Part shown: positions 9,571 through 21,570 of the stretch, one piece after another
Layout: each line of letters starts with the position of its first letter
How positions within the stretch are numbered: position 1 is the first letter of the stretch
The notes under the pieces: generated by a model
Seen by the model: only the letters and a program-made list of their open reading frames with translations
What the model was told of the DNA's origin: nothing
The model's database searches: none
Position numbers and translations under genes: made by a program
Origin: Beroe ovata
Lineage: Eukaryota > Ctenophora > Nuda > Beroida > Beroidae
Assembly (NCBI GenBank): GCA_946803715.1
Contig: CAMPET010000189.1
Coordinates: 1-64,000 of the forward strand
Direction of reading: 5' to 3'
Length of the DNA stretch: 64,000 nt

Positions 9571-12149
9571 TTAGGATGAAATTTAGCGATTTCATTAGAG
9601 TTTATAGATTTTATGTTTTATAAGATCCTGAATCAGGACAGTTAGTTTGTAGCAGTACTCACGATTTCGGATGGTATCCAACAAATAACTTATAGTTTTG
9701 CTTCTCATTATTCCGATCTAACTCGTGAATATGCTATTTGGACTAAAACGAATATTCGCTTACACCGTCTAATGCTATCCATGGCTGTGTCGAAAGGGTG
9801 GAATACCTCAAACATTACAATAAACGGATCTGAGATTAAATGATTTGAGACGTAAAGATGGTTTGAAGAAGAACCAATTAGATATTCTCTACTTACCTGT
9901 GACCATGCATGCTTTCCAATTTATAGCGATTAAAACATTTTGTCATTTCTGATAATCAAACCAAGTCCAACCTATTTCAAATTATATTTGTCGCCAGTAT
10001 TAACAAACTTTCCCAATTTCTGGCAAATTTCGAGAAGAGAATTTCGAGAAGGAAATGATTTTCAAATTAAGTTATTAATGGTGGGCAATTTATCGATCGA
10101 TTCATTTTCCTGGCGCCCGAAGATTCAGCTACAAAAAGCTAGCTGAATCACCGAGCAATCGACAATTGCGACTCCTTCATTCGTATCAACGTTCGTAAAA
10201 AGTCAATACATTTTCCTGATCCTGTTCAGAGTTTTCAATATCTCAGCTGAGCCACAAGTTGATCCTTCTCTGTCAATTTCCAATCCTGCAATTTGCCAAT
10301 GTCACGATTTCACTTTTTCTTGGAAGCATTCGATTTGTTAAAAGTTAAATGGGCACAGTAAGATATGTGAACGGGACAATATTGGAATTGACCAGTACGA
10401 TCGATCTTAAACATGAAGTTGGCACAGCCATTCAGTTGAATAGATGTGCAAGGTTCAAGTTGATCAACTCCGTTGGACGCCGTATTAGTATGTCCCAAAA
10501 TGACGAGTGGATCGTGGTGTTCCCAAATCTCTACCGCCATTCGGCGATCTGTCCACAATTGCATTTTCTCAACTTGTTAGCGTGTCAGTACGAGCTACAC
10601 AATTGGTTAGTTCCACCCCAACTCCAAATTTCGGATCTGGTACTGGAAGTCGGGACTTGTTACAGATATACTCACTTCTCTCTTGACCAATGTAATCATT
10701 TAAATACCCTGGAACAGCACCCTTGTTATCGTTACCTTACCTATCCCGGAACAATATAATTAACGGAAAATGATCATATCAAAATGTTGCCGATATATCT
10801 TAGCACAAAAGAGCAGCTGACAATTTTGCTGATTTGCGATCCGCCATGCGCATTGCCAGAATCTCAGTAGTTAGTGCAAGTCATCGCGATTAATACCTTC
10901 CACCAATTTTACAATATTTTGATGCTCATTATGTTTTAAGAACTGCAGGAGAGAGAAAAGAGACGAAAAGACTGATCGTCGGTGCCTCACTGCCGCCCAC
11001 CGCCGCGCATTCTAAAGCTAATTGAGCTCCGACCAGTTTAGATGTGTGGCATGGCTCTTGATTTTAGAATTGGTCGTTTAATTTTGCGGCTAGATCATTC
11101 CGATTCAACAATATTGGAAAATTTTTCGGTGCCGACTTTAAACGTCCGCGTCTTAGTGCTAAAATGTAAGTGTAACACGGCAGCAAATTTTCTGAAAGGA
11201 TTAAGTAATGAGTTGCCATGATCGACGATCGTAATGGGCACTTATCTTGAGCATGTCGTTTATAGATAGGTTTTTATGAGACTATGAGATTGTCCAATTA
11301 AAATCGCGGGTATATAAATTGAGGACATTCGCTATTGCCCGGGAGGAATTTATTTCCGAAGAATTAAGAATCATTTCTCACGCGATTTCTGTTCGCACCG
11401 ACCAAGAAGTATCTCTTTACGAGCAAGCTCTAACTCACTTCATGCTTCAGTTCTGATGTCAGTTAGTTTAGTCGATTTTCCATGATCATAACATTAGATA
11501 TTCACTGCAAGTGCAACGTATTAACTTGCGTCGGGGGAAGTGCATGGTCGAATGAAGCTGTTATGAACATAATTGATTGACCACTTATTGATTGATCACT
11601 AATTGTGCTTGACATAAACTGGCACGTTCGTTATAATACCGCCCTAATTACTGTCATTAGCACTCCCTAATTGACAATAGGATGGCAATACGATCACGGA
11701 TCATGAGATTTTAATGACCATATCGAAAATGATCATTGTAGCGTAGATATATGTTCATATTATGGTCGTTAACTGAAATCATAAACTTCCAGCTAACATC
11801 GTCCATCTGCGGACACTGCACAGTTACTCCCTAATGAATTTCAATTATAAATTTTCGGCACCGACGTGTCTTTCCAAATTGGTTTGATCTGCAGCCCGTT
11901 AAATTCAATGATTCTTTCTGTGGGAGATTGTTTCTGTGGAAGAAAATTCTTCTGCGGAATTGTTAACCCCTCTGTGGAGCATTCTTTGTGGTGATCATCG
12001 TCTAGTTAAATCAAATTTTCAGCGCTTTCAGTTTCACCATTGAAATTACAGCCACGATTACCAAGAAATTACTTTTGCGCCCCTGCAAAATTCTTTGAAA
12101 TCTAAGTTTACTGGAGGACAATTCTTACTATTTCCCCTTCATATTTTCA
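9571..12149. other. Region between membrane-protein gene and protease gene B; no coding gene supported
   Basis: Random-looking reading frames occur on both strands (for example 10349-10759) without domain signal or splice support. The right half probably contains the promoter, 5'UTR exon and first intron of protease gene B, whose first coding exon opens after the acceptor ATTTTCAG at 12143-12150. The left junction of the large tandem duplication should lie here or in the gap at 8013, but it cannot be placed from this window. Confidence 0.5.
11294..11320 (+). promoter_or_regulatory. Candidate core promoter (CCAAT plus TATATAAAT) for protease gene B
   Basis: A CCAAT motif in TTGTCCAATTAAAA is followed about 17 bp later by TATATAAATT at 11311-11320. 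The start codon is 835 bp downstream and is preceded by a splice acceptor, which fits a 5'UTR exon plus intron. No transcript data are available to confirm it. Confidence 0.35.
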
Positions 12150-12154
12150 GATTG

Positions 12155-15100
12155 ATGTCTAAGATGGACGCTCTCATCTCTATGGTCCTTGTCATCGCTT
12201 GTGGCAGTGTGGCTCATGCAACAAATGCTGACTTGGAATCGGCCATTAAAAGCAAGTTCGAAAGTAAGCTGTTGGGAAATGCATGAGATGTGTCAATGTC
12301 ATAAACTTTTCTTCCTAGTGCGACATCGAAAATTAGCAAGGAATTATTTTCGTTGAACTTCTGAATTTTTGATGCCCCAGGTTTGTTGAGTCTGAACGAC
12401 ATTGTCCTATCGTACTCCGAACGTGAAGCGAGGTTACCACTCTTTTCGGTGAACTGTCTGGTGCAGCAGGCTACTGACGGGAACCCTGACAGGTAAACAG
12501 AGGTCCCACTAATTGAAAATGCCTCTTCTATAGCCTCTATAGGTTCCACTTAAGGCCCCTTAAGATTCTATTTCCACGAACTGAAACATCTCTGTAATCT
12601 CCAGTGATCCATGCCCCGATATCAATGCCGATGCGATGTACAGTGACTGGGAGATTGCTGGGATGAACGGAGCTGAGAAGGAGAAATCCCTACCCCTTGA
12701 GATGGAAATAGATGAGGCGCCGGTCGCGAGAAGAAGACGAGAGGTAGGAAAAATGAATTGGGGGAATTTCGGGTCCTCCTTTTATCAAATTCATTGGGTT
12801 AAATTTCGTTAAAATTTCGTTAAAATTTCGTGCTCATTTTTTGTGGATTTTAGGCGTCAGTCCCTACTTCGTATGATGTCAGAGACCACATTCAAGTGTC
12901 GAAACCAGCGTATCAGGGCGTATGTGGAAACTGCTACGTCCATGCATGTGAGTGTCTGTTGACACCACTTTTCCTTGACACCACTTTCCCTTGACATCGC
13001 TTATCCTTGACACCACTTTTGCTTGACATGGCGTTCCCTTGACACCACTTTTCCTTGACACCACTTTTCCTTGACACCACTTCCCCTTGATACCACTTTC
13101 CCTTGACACCACTTTAAACTTCTCCTCGACACTAACTTCTCTCTGACAACAATTCTTTTTGAAACCAATCTCTCTCTCTGACTCCATTTTTCCCAGTTGT
13201 CTCTGCACTTGAGATAGCGTACACCAAACAAACGGGAAAAGTACCATACTTCTCCAGACAAGAGCTAACAGACTGCTTCTACAAGGGGTGTAGAGGGGGA
13301 GATTTTAGAGTGGTGAGTGGCAAAATAAAATCATGCAACAGGAAAATTTCTGCCCTTATAATTCTTTTTTCGATCATTATTTCTCCGTCAGATATCACGA
13401 TTTTGCATATCTCCTCTATGTTTATGTTGTGATGACTATAGCACCTTACCCTTCTGATATAGTTGACTGATATGGTGGCATCAACGGACCACCTGGCAAC
13501 GGCGGCAGATTACGGGCCCTACCTTGCACAACACACCAACAATCAGTTCACCTGCAAAGCCGCTCTTACTCCTGACTCGCTACTTGATATCAAGGTAGGT
13601 GGGGATTTGTGATACTTTCTCCGTAGATGAGTATGGGGGATTGAACGGATAGCATTCCTCTTTTCAGTGGAAAAATTCCTTTTTCACTTCACAAGGAATT
13701 TCTATGTTACGATTTGAATGCCTACGAAAGTACCCCTTCGCGCGGTAAAAGAATATGTTTTCGCGCGCGACGCAAAATGATCTTCGTCCCAGAAAATTGC
13801 CGAGCGTTGACCGTTGTGCGACAGACGAAAATTTGCCACAACTTTTCGATAGCGGTCATGGTTTTCACAGGTGAAGGGTTACAAGTCTGTCCCTGCTGAT
13901 CAATTGGATTACTATCTCTATAAGTTTGGCTCCGTGATGACATGTATGAAATGGAAAGGTGAGTTTTGACATTTCTGTAAAAAAATTCCTTCTTCACACC
14001 ATTCCATGTTCATACATGGGTACTTGACAACCAGCGCCATTACAGAGAGTGATAGTGACAACTGTGGAAGGGTAGTGAAGATCAGGAAGGGGGAAATATT
14101 CGACGGAGATGAAGTAAAGGATGGTTGTGACCATGCTGTACTTGTTGTAGGGTCAGTTGACATCATTTACCTAAGTTGCCAGTATCTCAGCATCCATGGC
14201 TACTCGGATTCAAATTCAGACCATTGTGGACAAAAACGCCGCTTTTTTGCAAACCGGGTGTTTTTTCCTCATTTCCACTTTTTCACTCTCATTATAGTTT
14301 TTCATTCTCATTCTCAGTTACACGCCAGAGTACTACATAGTGAAGAACAGTCATGGTGTGACGTGGGGTGATGGCGGATACTTCAGGGTCAAGCGAGGTG
14401 GAAATGTGTGCGGAATCGAGGATAGCTTTGTGGTAACTGAGATTTTGAAATTGATATACCTAATGTCAACACACATTCAAAATTGCTTTTTATTTATATT
14501 CTTTCTTTCTTTGTTTAGATGAAATCGCTAATTGCTAGGATTTTTTAAACAAGTAATCCGATTGACAGATATCCCATTTAATCTCCCGCAGGTCCTCATC
14601 ACCGAACCCCGGTCATCCTCGAAACACCTGGCCGCTAACCGATGCCCGTCTTCCCACCCCACCTACTGTTCCAACTCACACTCGTGCACCAGTGCACCGA
14701 GCTGTGTTGACACCTTCCAGCGAGCGAGGCGGAGCGTGGTGTCAAGCGGTGAAGTGGTGTCAACAGGGGAGGTTCTCACTGTCAGGAGGAGAAAACGAAG
14801 TGGATGCGTTGATAAAGTTGGAGAAGCGTGAGTGATCAGCTCCTTCATAAATTACAGTTATTTATCACCATGGAAACCAGTCAATCTTTATCCTCAGCAA
14901 TATTTTCAGGAAATGTGCAATTGTAAAGCAGAGGGGTATGTGTGACTCCGGTTTATCTGCCATGTATTGCCAGAAATCGTGTGGAAAGTGTGAAACTGGG
15001 GGAGCTTCGTAAGTCTATCTCTGCTTATCTCTTCACCCCGACACCTTTACCCCTTTACCTTTTCCGCTGTCACCACTTTTCTACTTGACACCACTTTCCT

Positions 15101-16972
15101 TCTTGACACCACTTTACTCTAGACAGCACTTTACCCCTGACACCACTCTATTCTTGACACCACTTTACTCTAGACACCACTCCAATCCTGACACCACTAT
15201 TCTCAGTTCGTGTTCAGATTCATCTCCTCGATGTGCCTCGATCCCCGATGAGCTGTGCGTCACCAATGCTCAAGTGAAGGCAGCGTGCAGGAAGAAGTGT
15301 GGGGATTGCGGAGGAAGCAACTCCGTTGTTCGAGTGTAGGTGTCATGGCAACGCGCGCAAATGTGTCATGAAAACACGTGTCACGGAGTTGTGGGTGTTT
15401 ATACCAACATTCCTCGAGTTGTTCGAGTATGTCGATCAAAGTTCTGTCAATTCGATTCTCAAATTCTCTTCACATTCGCAGGAGGACTGAATATGACAAT
15501 AACGGAGTGAGCCAAGCCCGTGGCCCATGCCCCATTCCCTCAGTTGCCCACGGAAAAGTCGTTGTTCCCGGGGAACGAGAATTCCTCAACTATGGCGAGG
15601 TTCTGGACGTTCAGTGTGACCCTGGATATGTTAGGATAGGTGAGACATTCTGTGATGAAATTGTATTGAATTAGTAGAAAAATCTTTGATGAAAATGAAA
15701 GTTATTTTAAAGTTACTCGTTTTCATGGTGATGAGAAACAAGCTACATTGTGCCATGGCAGCAACCACAATCTCAATCAGGAGAGGAAGTGAAATGTGTA
15801 GTACAGGATGTGTTCAGTCCAGATTCCCGTCTTATCAGCCAATGTGTCGAAGATGTGAGTACATGGCTAGATTCGAAATCATTGCACATGAATTCGAACA
15901 AAACAGTAGAAGGCCCGGATTCTTTATCCGTCACATCATTATGATAAGAAAAACACTTTGAGAAACCTCATTCTCTCCTCATTTATCGTTACCATGGTAA
16001 CCCCCGTCTTAACAGACCCTGTCCGAAGTACTGAGTGGTAACGGGGCAACGTACGATGGTACACGTGCCGTATCTGTGTCCGGGAAACCATGTCTAAACT
16101 GGCGGAAAGAGAGCAACGCTGGCAGTGTTTTCTCCTGGGGGACGGATGCCCTGACATTCACCAATGAGAACCATAACTTTTGTAGAAACAGTGAGGGACT
16201 CAAGGTTTGAAACTGCTTACTTGACATCACTTTTCGTTGACATCTCTTCCGCAACGTATATCGCTTGACACCACTTTTCGTTGACATCACTTCTGCAACG
16301 TGTATCGCTTGACACCACTTTCTATTGACACCACTTTGCTTTCCCTCTATTTCAGCCAGTGCCATACTGCCTAATCGACAACTCTGCTAAAGCTGCCCAA
16401 TTCCTTGGCATTGGTGAGAAACTCAGCTACGCATACATTGAGCCTGAATTCTGCTTCAAGAGTCCAGGTATCCCGTATCGTTTCAGAGCATGGAAAGGGA
16501 ATTTTCAACTTCAGATTTCATTTAGTGCAAAAATTGGAAGTTTTGTACTTTGACTCCCCTTGGCCCACTAATAGCTCTCCACCCTTTACAGGATGTGACA
16601 CCTGTGCTGGCAATCTGGTGGATATTAGGGATGACATTTGCTCTGATATTGTCAAGTAAGTTTTGTCATAGAGAGATGAAACTTCCCTCTTGATTCATGT
16701 ACAAGAGGTGAAAATTATTCAGATAACTCCCATTGTCTCTATGAACTGGAATTGATTTTGTTGATTGACTGAAACTTCAAACATTCACTTAACTATCATC
16801 ACTTAACTATCACTTAACATAACATTCAGTCGACTATAACATTCAGTCGACTCTCGTTTCCAGGAAGGGATTGTGTCAGTACAGGGATTACAACAGTTTG
16901 AAAGCTACAGAGTACTACTGGAAGTACTGTCGAAAGAGTTGCTGTGAGACTACGCAGTGTCTTCTCCAGTGA
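12155..16972 (+). CDS. Secreted papain-family (C1A) cysteine protease with ShKT, Sushi and Kringle domains, copy B (complete)
   Basis: Eighteen coding exons: 12155-12263, 12381-12492, 12605-12743, 12854-12947, 13197-13312, 13463-13594, 13871-13958, 14046-14151, 14318-14432, 14592-14827, 14910-15008, 15207-15335, 15482-15639, 15781-15854, 16016-16204, 16356-16467, 16592-16655, 16864-16972. Phases agree throughout, giving 726 aa. Residues 1-24 are a signal peptide. A propeptide ends in the basic run RRRR just before residue 121, a likely furin-type site. The C1A domain spans about 121-337, with Gln141, catalytic Cys147 (CGNCY, where papain has CGSCW), His293 and Asn309 (NSHG, where papain has NSWG). 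Then come two ShKT-like domains (about 407-443 and 450-483), a Sushi/CCP domain (about 504-569), a Kringle-like domain (GNGATYDGT, SGKPCLNW, NFCRNS, PVPYC; about 570-670) and a last ShKT (about 671-726). Proteolysis outside the cell or in secretory compartments is expected; the accessory domains suggest tethering to proteins or matrix. Confidence 0.92.
12959..13170 (+). repeat. TTGACACCACTTT repeat array filling an intron (copy B)
   Basis: Sense-strand units run from 11 bp after the donor at 12948 toward the acceptor at 13196, degenerating into CTCTGACAAC/CTCTGACTCC near the 3' end. It is the counterpart of 211-516 with a different unit number. Confidence 0.85.
13722..13812 (+). repeat. CGCGCG-hairpin dispersed repeat in protease intron (copy B)
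   Basis: AAAGTACCCCTTCGCGCG, spacer, ATGTTTTCGCGCGCGACGCAAAA, then a tail with CGTCCCAGAAAATTGCCG. The core matches copies at 45660 and 47536. In copy A everything after the second CGCGCG block is missing. Confidence 0.8.
15050..15200 (+). repeat. TTGACACCACTTT repeat array in protease intron (copy B)
   Basis: About nine sense-strand units, some as CTAGACACCACT or CTGACACCACTC, lead directly into the acceptor at 15201-15206. Matches 2322-2450 in copy A, with different unit order and number. Confidence 0.85.
16219..16338 (+). repeat. TTGACACCACTTT repeat array in protease intron (copy B)
   Basis: Counterpart of 3467-3583 in copy A, in the intron that splits the Kringle-like domain. Units alternate TTGACATCACTTTTCG and TTGACACCACTTT with a CGCAACGTRTATCG spacer. 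Confidence 0.85.
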
Positions 16973-17439
16973 GGTAGACCAGATGAGACGATGGAAATGA
17001 GACGGAAAAAGTGAAATAGATGAATTTGCTAACTCACGATGGTTGAGAAGTTGAGTTGAGGTATGGACTTCATATATAGTGAGAACGTCCGAATAGACAA
17101 ATCCGATTTTTCGTGATTGAAATTGAAATTTGTTTGCGTTTTCAGATTTTTTGAGTGGTGTGGTGAGTGTAGTTTGGTATAAGAAATGGTATTTTACCAA
17201 TATTATTGTTACACATAAAACTAAAATCTCGTTTGAACTACCAATAATAATAAATCAAGTCCATCAAAACTTTTCAATGATAAAACAAATGAACAGTCAT
17301 GGAATAAATCATAAAAGAACGTCTATCTCCAAGGCAACATTTGTAAGAATAAGATCAAATCCCTCTCCCCATTCCCACTCATTGTCTCACTCACACTCAG
17401 TCTCCAACTCACTCATCCCTTCCTCCCCCTCATTACAAC

Positions 17440-19197
17440 TCACTCATTTGTGGATCTGTATATTCTCAGTATATCCGCCACTTCTGCCCTACATACTGGA
17501 CAATGGTGCCCCGCCACTCTCAAACTCCGAGCACAGTTATAGCAACAGCACAAGTGCCCACACCGGTACAGCACAGTGTCACACGCCACCTCCAGACACA
17601 CCACGCACGTGCCGTCACGTAGCAACGGCGTAGGCGGCGCGGGAGTGGCAGTGGATTTGGTCATCAGAGCGTTAACCTCCTGACGGATCGAGCGCTGGAT
17701 GTCGAGTTGGGTGTCCACCAGGAGTTTCAGCATGCTCTTCATCTCCTTCATTTCGGTCGACATAGTGTGGATTTGGCGTTCTATCTCAGGCAGCCGTCTT
17801 GAAGACGATGGTCCGGCTATCATCGGGCTGATGGCAGCTTGAGGCTGTCTGAAGGGGTTAAACGATGATCTCGATTGTTGTTGCTGTGGTAACTGTTGCT
17901 GTGGCAACGGTGTACCAGTTCTCGATTGTTGCTGTGGTTGAGGTCCAGGAGCTCGAGTCTGTTGCTGTAGCAACGTACTGGTCCCAGATCCTCTCCTCGC
18001 CCCTGACCTCAGTAACCGCCTCTCGATATGCAGCTCTAGCACATTCCTGAACGCACTGTGCAGCACATCCGACACCAGCCTCCTCTGAAACAGTTCCTCC
18101 ACATCTGTTATAGCGTAATCAAACTGCCGTTCAGAGTAATCGGGTGGTTGGTACCCCCGATCTGGTTCCCCCGATTCCCTAACGGAGGGAGTGTGTTCCC
18201 GTTCGGCGGGGGGTGCGGGAATGTCGCGGGAAATGGGCGCAGGAGGCGGGCGTGGGATGGGCGCCGAGGCGCTCCTCATAGGCGCATCCGCTGACCACGC
18301 TACCGGTGATTGTGCCCGGCGTAGTGGTTGTGACGAGGTGGCAGGGCGTGACGGTCGCTGCTCACTCCCTACCGCCGCGGTGCGTGGCGGAACGGATAGC
18401 GAACTCTCGAGGAGAGTACGGAATCTCGTGTTTAGGAGATTCCCCACAGATTGAGTCCTGTTCAGTTCCTCCAGCTCGGTCCGGACCAAATCAGACCGGT
18501 GTGGTCGGTGGTCGGGACGGGATGTCGACTCACTGAACAATTCCTCTAGACGCTGGGCAGTTTCGCCCGTGCTCACCGCCCGATCACCAAATTGTATCCT
18601 CCGTAACTCAAACATCCGTTCAATCCTCATCCTATCTACAATGTTCTCGACAACGTTGTTTATCGCATCTGATGCTTCGGATGAAACTTCCTCCCAGTCT
18701 AGAGCCGAGGGGAGCTCCTCCAAATCGCGCTGGGACAGACTCCCACCGCGAGGAGGAGGGAGTTCGGCGGGTTGATCATCCTCCTGGGCGGGAGTAGTGT
18801 CATCGGGAAGTGCCGGAATTTCCGCTTCCGAACTCTCGTCATTTCCCGTGGACTGTGTTGAGAACTCGCTCAGAACTATCGATTGGTCGGAAAGTGTTGC
18901 TGTGTTGTTGCTAAGCGACAGTGTAGTTGGGGGCTGACTAGCTGTGACGTCATCAGTTGAGGATGACTCCAGGAGAGTGACGTCATCGACCATAATCTGG
19001 TTGAGAGTGACTGCCTCCCCACTGTTAGGTGAGGGAGTGAGGTCTTGAGAATCGATGTCCAGGTGAATGATCGGGTGAGTTGGGGCATCATCTGTAGCAG
19101 ACGGACCTTGTGAATCGTTATTCTCGGTGGCATCCCCAACTTCAATAGATGGTACCTCAGCCTGGGCCACGCCCACTTTATCTGCCTCTGTCTCCAT
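17440..19197 (-). CDS. Neuralized-type C-terminal RING finger protein, copy B
   Basis: Intronless 585-aa frame, almost identical to the 583-aa copy at 4761-6512. Differences are in-frame: an extra Pro near residue 148, an extra Val near 275, and scattered substitutions, mainly in the acidic N-terminal third. The C-terminal RING, the Gln-rich stretch and the two VSDVLHSAF/VGNLLNTRF segments are unchanged. The acceptor-like CTCTTCCAG just before the ATG is also kept. Preservation of both frames, with changes concentrated in the disordered part, suggests both copies are functional or very recently duplicated. It converges on protease gene B exactly as copy A does on protease A. Confidence 0.85.
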   Translation of the reverse strand: METEADKVGVAQAEVPSIEVGDATENNDSQGPSATDDAPTHPIIHLDIDSQDLTPSPNSGEAVTLNQIMVDDVTLLESSSTDDVTASQPPTTLSLSNNTATLSDQSIVLSEFSTQSTGNDESSEAEIPALPDDTTPAQEDDQPAELPPPRGGSLSQRDLEELPSALDWEEVSSEASDAINNVVENIVDRMRIERMFELRRIQFGDRAVSTGETAQRLEELFSESTSRPDHRPHRSDLVRTELEELNRTQSVGNLLNTRFRTLLESSLSVPPRTAAVGSEQRPSRPATSSQPLRRAQSPVAWSADAPMRSASAPIPRPPPAPISRDIPAPPAEREHTPSVRESGEPDRGYQPPDYSERQFDYAITDVEELFQRRLVSDVLHSAFRNVLELHIERRLLRSGARRGSGTSTLLQQQTRAPGPQPQQQSRTGTPLPQQQLPQQQQSRSSFNPFRQPQAAISPMIAGPSSSRRLPEIERQIHTMSTEMKEMKSMLKLLVDTQLDIQRSIRQEVNALMTKSTATPAPPTPLLRDGTCVVCLEVACDTVLYRCGHLCCCYNCARSLRVAGHHCPVCRAEVADILRIYRSTNE

Positions 19198-20745
19198 TTC
19201 TGGAAGAGATTGCCTCCTTTAATGAGAGGTTCATGACAAATTTTAAGCAAGAATTAGATGAAGGCAGAAGGAATGGTTGAAATTTTAACGCTCTAAAACA
19301 AAACTCCGTATCCGAGTAGGTAGGTACTGATGTTCTGGTGTAACTGTTTAAGAGAGCAACTCTCTTAGAATAAGAGCAACTCTCCGAAATTAAGAGCAAC
19401 GGCATCACTAAGATTGTATAAATCATGTATACCACTCGTAATAGAACTATGCGTAAGATAAATACTATCGTAGACTAAATGATGCTTGTATAGTGTATAG
19501 TGTATACAATGCTACTTGGTCGGGGCATACAAATGGCATAATTGTATCGATAATAAATGCCACTGATAGAAAGATGTATGCAACTGATAGGAGGATGTAT
19601 TGGCACAGAGTGTGTTTGCAGTCCCTAATTTGGAGATTTCAGTAGAATCTTGGATATACCATGTGCAATGTACATTTTATACAATGTACAGTGTACAGTG
19701 TACACTGCAATTCGATGTACAGTTCGTAACCCTAGTAACTTACTAACTTAGATACAGAACAGTAGCAAACAAAACCATACCACGCACATAAGATCAGAAA
19801 TGTGCATGTTCCCATGACAACAAATTGACCCTATAATAAACATGCAGGTACGGGAATGGATTTAGCTAGGTTCTGTAGGCTGGGTTCTGGGAAGGGTAGG
19901 CTTTAAGAAGAGTGGAAAAAGCAACTCAACAGTCAACATTATCGATTGGATTCTTGTAACAGCAATGTACAGTGTACACAATACACTTTGTAGTTTGTAC
20001 AAGGTAGTGGTACAATTCACATCATACAAAAAGAGTAACCTATACTTGCATACGATAACATTGAAAGACGCTAGAAAAATTACCCGCACGCACAAAATGT
20101 GAGAGTAGCAGAATGTGAATTGCAGTGAGCACACTTTGCAGCAGCACGCCATGATGTAATTGTATCATGAGATCATTTAGACAGAGTATCATGTTCACAT
20201 GGCACGCTACTTCAATCGGGGGGGGGGGAGCATTGTGCAAAATTACGAAATTCGATTTCTTTTGTTTTCATTTTTCGGCTGTGGTGATTAGAAATTATAA
20301 TTGCCGATAATTCATATTTAATTGCACACTGTTTACAATTTAAAGAAAATAACAAAAATCTAGAAAAATGATAATGGACCCCCCCTCTCGGTTGTAACGT
20401 ATAAATGAGATCACCATGATGCATGAGATCATCACTATCGGATTGAGCGAAGCTAAGTGGAGATTCGGGGTGGGGGGGGGGAAGACGGGAAGTGAGAATT
20501 TTTATACTTTTGACTTTATGATCATCTCTTCACAATGAGGGATTGGGTTAATTTTGATTTTTAATGACGTTTTATGATGATTTAAATGATTCAAGTTAAA
20601 CTCAATCAACTTCTCAGCTAGTGAAATGCATGCGCCAATGATGATGAAAATGTTGATGAACTTGACGCTTATGAATCATGTCAGAGAAGGAAGAGACATG
20701 AAGATATATCATGATATCTGTCCAGAAAAAAGGTACCTGCAGTTC
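19198..20745. other. Upstream region of RING gene B; no gene seen
   Basis: Matches 6513-8012 with small indels and substitutions. It ends at AGGTACCTGCAGTTC (20745), exactly the last sequence before the gap in copy A. Contains G runs at about 20218-20228 and 20465-20480 and TGTACA palindromes at 19670-19730. No supportable reading frame. Confidence 0.6.
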
Positions 20746-21544
20746 TTAAATTCTAATTTGTTCTAGAATCCCAGGTTTTAACAAGTAAAATATTCTTCGC
20801 GAGAATTATCACTCGTTATTTCTCTACGTACGAAGAGCTTTGTGTACAGACTTTTAGTGTGCCACATGGAATTATATTGAGCTTCTCTCTTCAACATCAT
20901 CATCTGACTGCTGACAAGCTAGCTGACATTGTGGTGTGGTTGTAAAACACATACTCAATTTAGAATTTGTGTGGTTGTAAAACACATACTCAAATATTTA
21001 GAATTGATTAGATTGATACTATTATCACTGCGATTGGATCAAAATTTCAATATTCAGGCTTGCTAGGATGCAATACCCGATACAGTGACACTATAACCGA
21101 TCAGTTAGTGACTACGATTACAAAATGGAGTGAATGACTGGATTTCTTGGTCGTCATGACCTTGTCCATTGACTCTTGAATGTGCTTATAACACTCGTTA
21201 CCCACTGGCAATAACTTGGAATAATCTTGTTTCCTTGCGTTCCCAAATTTTCATCGGAGGAAAGCCATAATTTTCAAGGTGAAATTTTCATTGAGAAATG
21301 ATTACCAGCTTACACAGCACAACACAGATTCAGAAGTTAACAAACCAGGATGACACTCCAGCCTTATCCTTAACCACGCCGAATTTTCACAATGAAATCT
21401 AATTCAATTCAATCTCGTGAAAACTCAACCTAAAGTACCGTCTCCTTGCAGGTCACAGCTGTGTTAGTGTTATCGGTGACAAGAACCGAAGTTTGGAGTC
21501 TGTGGCGCTGAGTAGAAGCAAAGAACTGAGTTGAAATATCATCA
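20746..21544. other. Unique spacer between the large duplication and the acidic-protein array
   Basis: No gene recognised. A 28-bp direct repeat, GTGTGGTTGTAAAACACATACTCAA, occurs twice at 20934-20994. Confidence 0.45.
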
Positions 21545-21570
21545 CATGGACAATCTCGAAGAAATGCAAT

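Noticed and set aside
10349-10759. 136-codon frame on +, with an 84-codon antisense frame
   Set aside because: No domain, no signal peptide and no splice context; likely chance frames in the region upstream of protease B.
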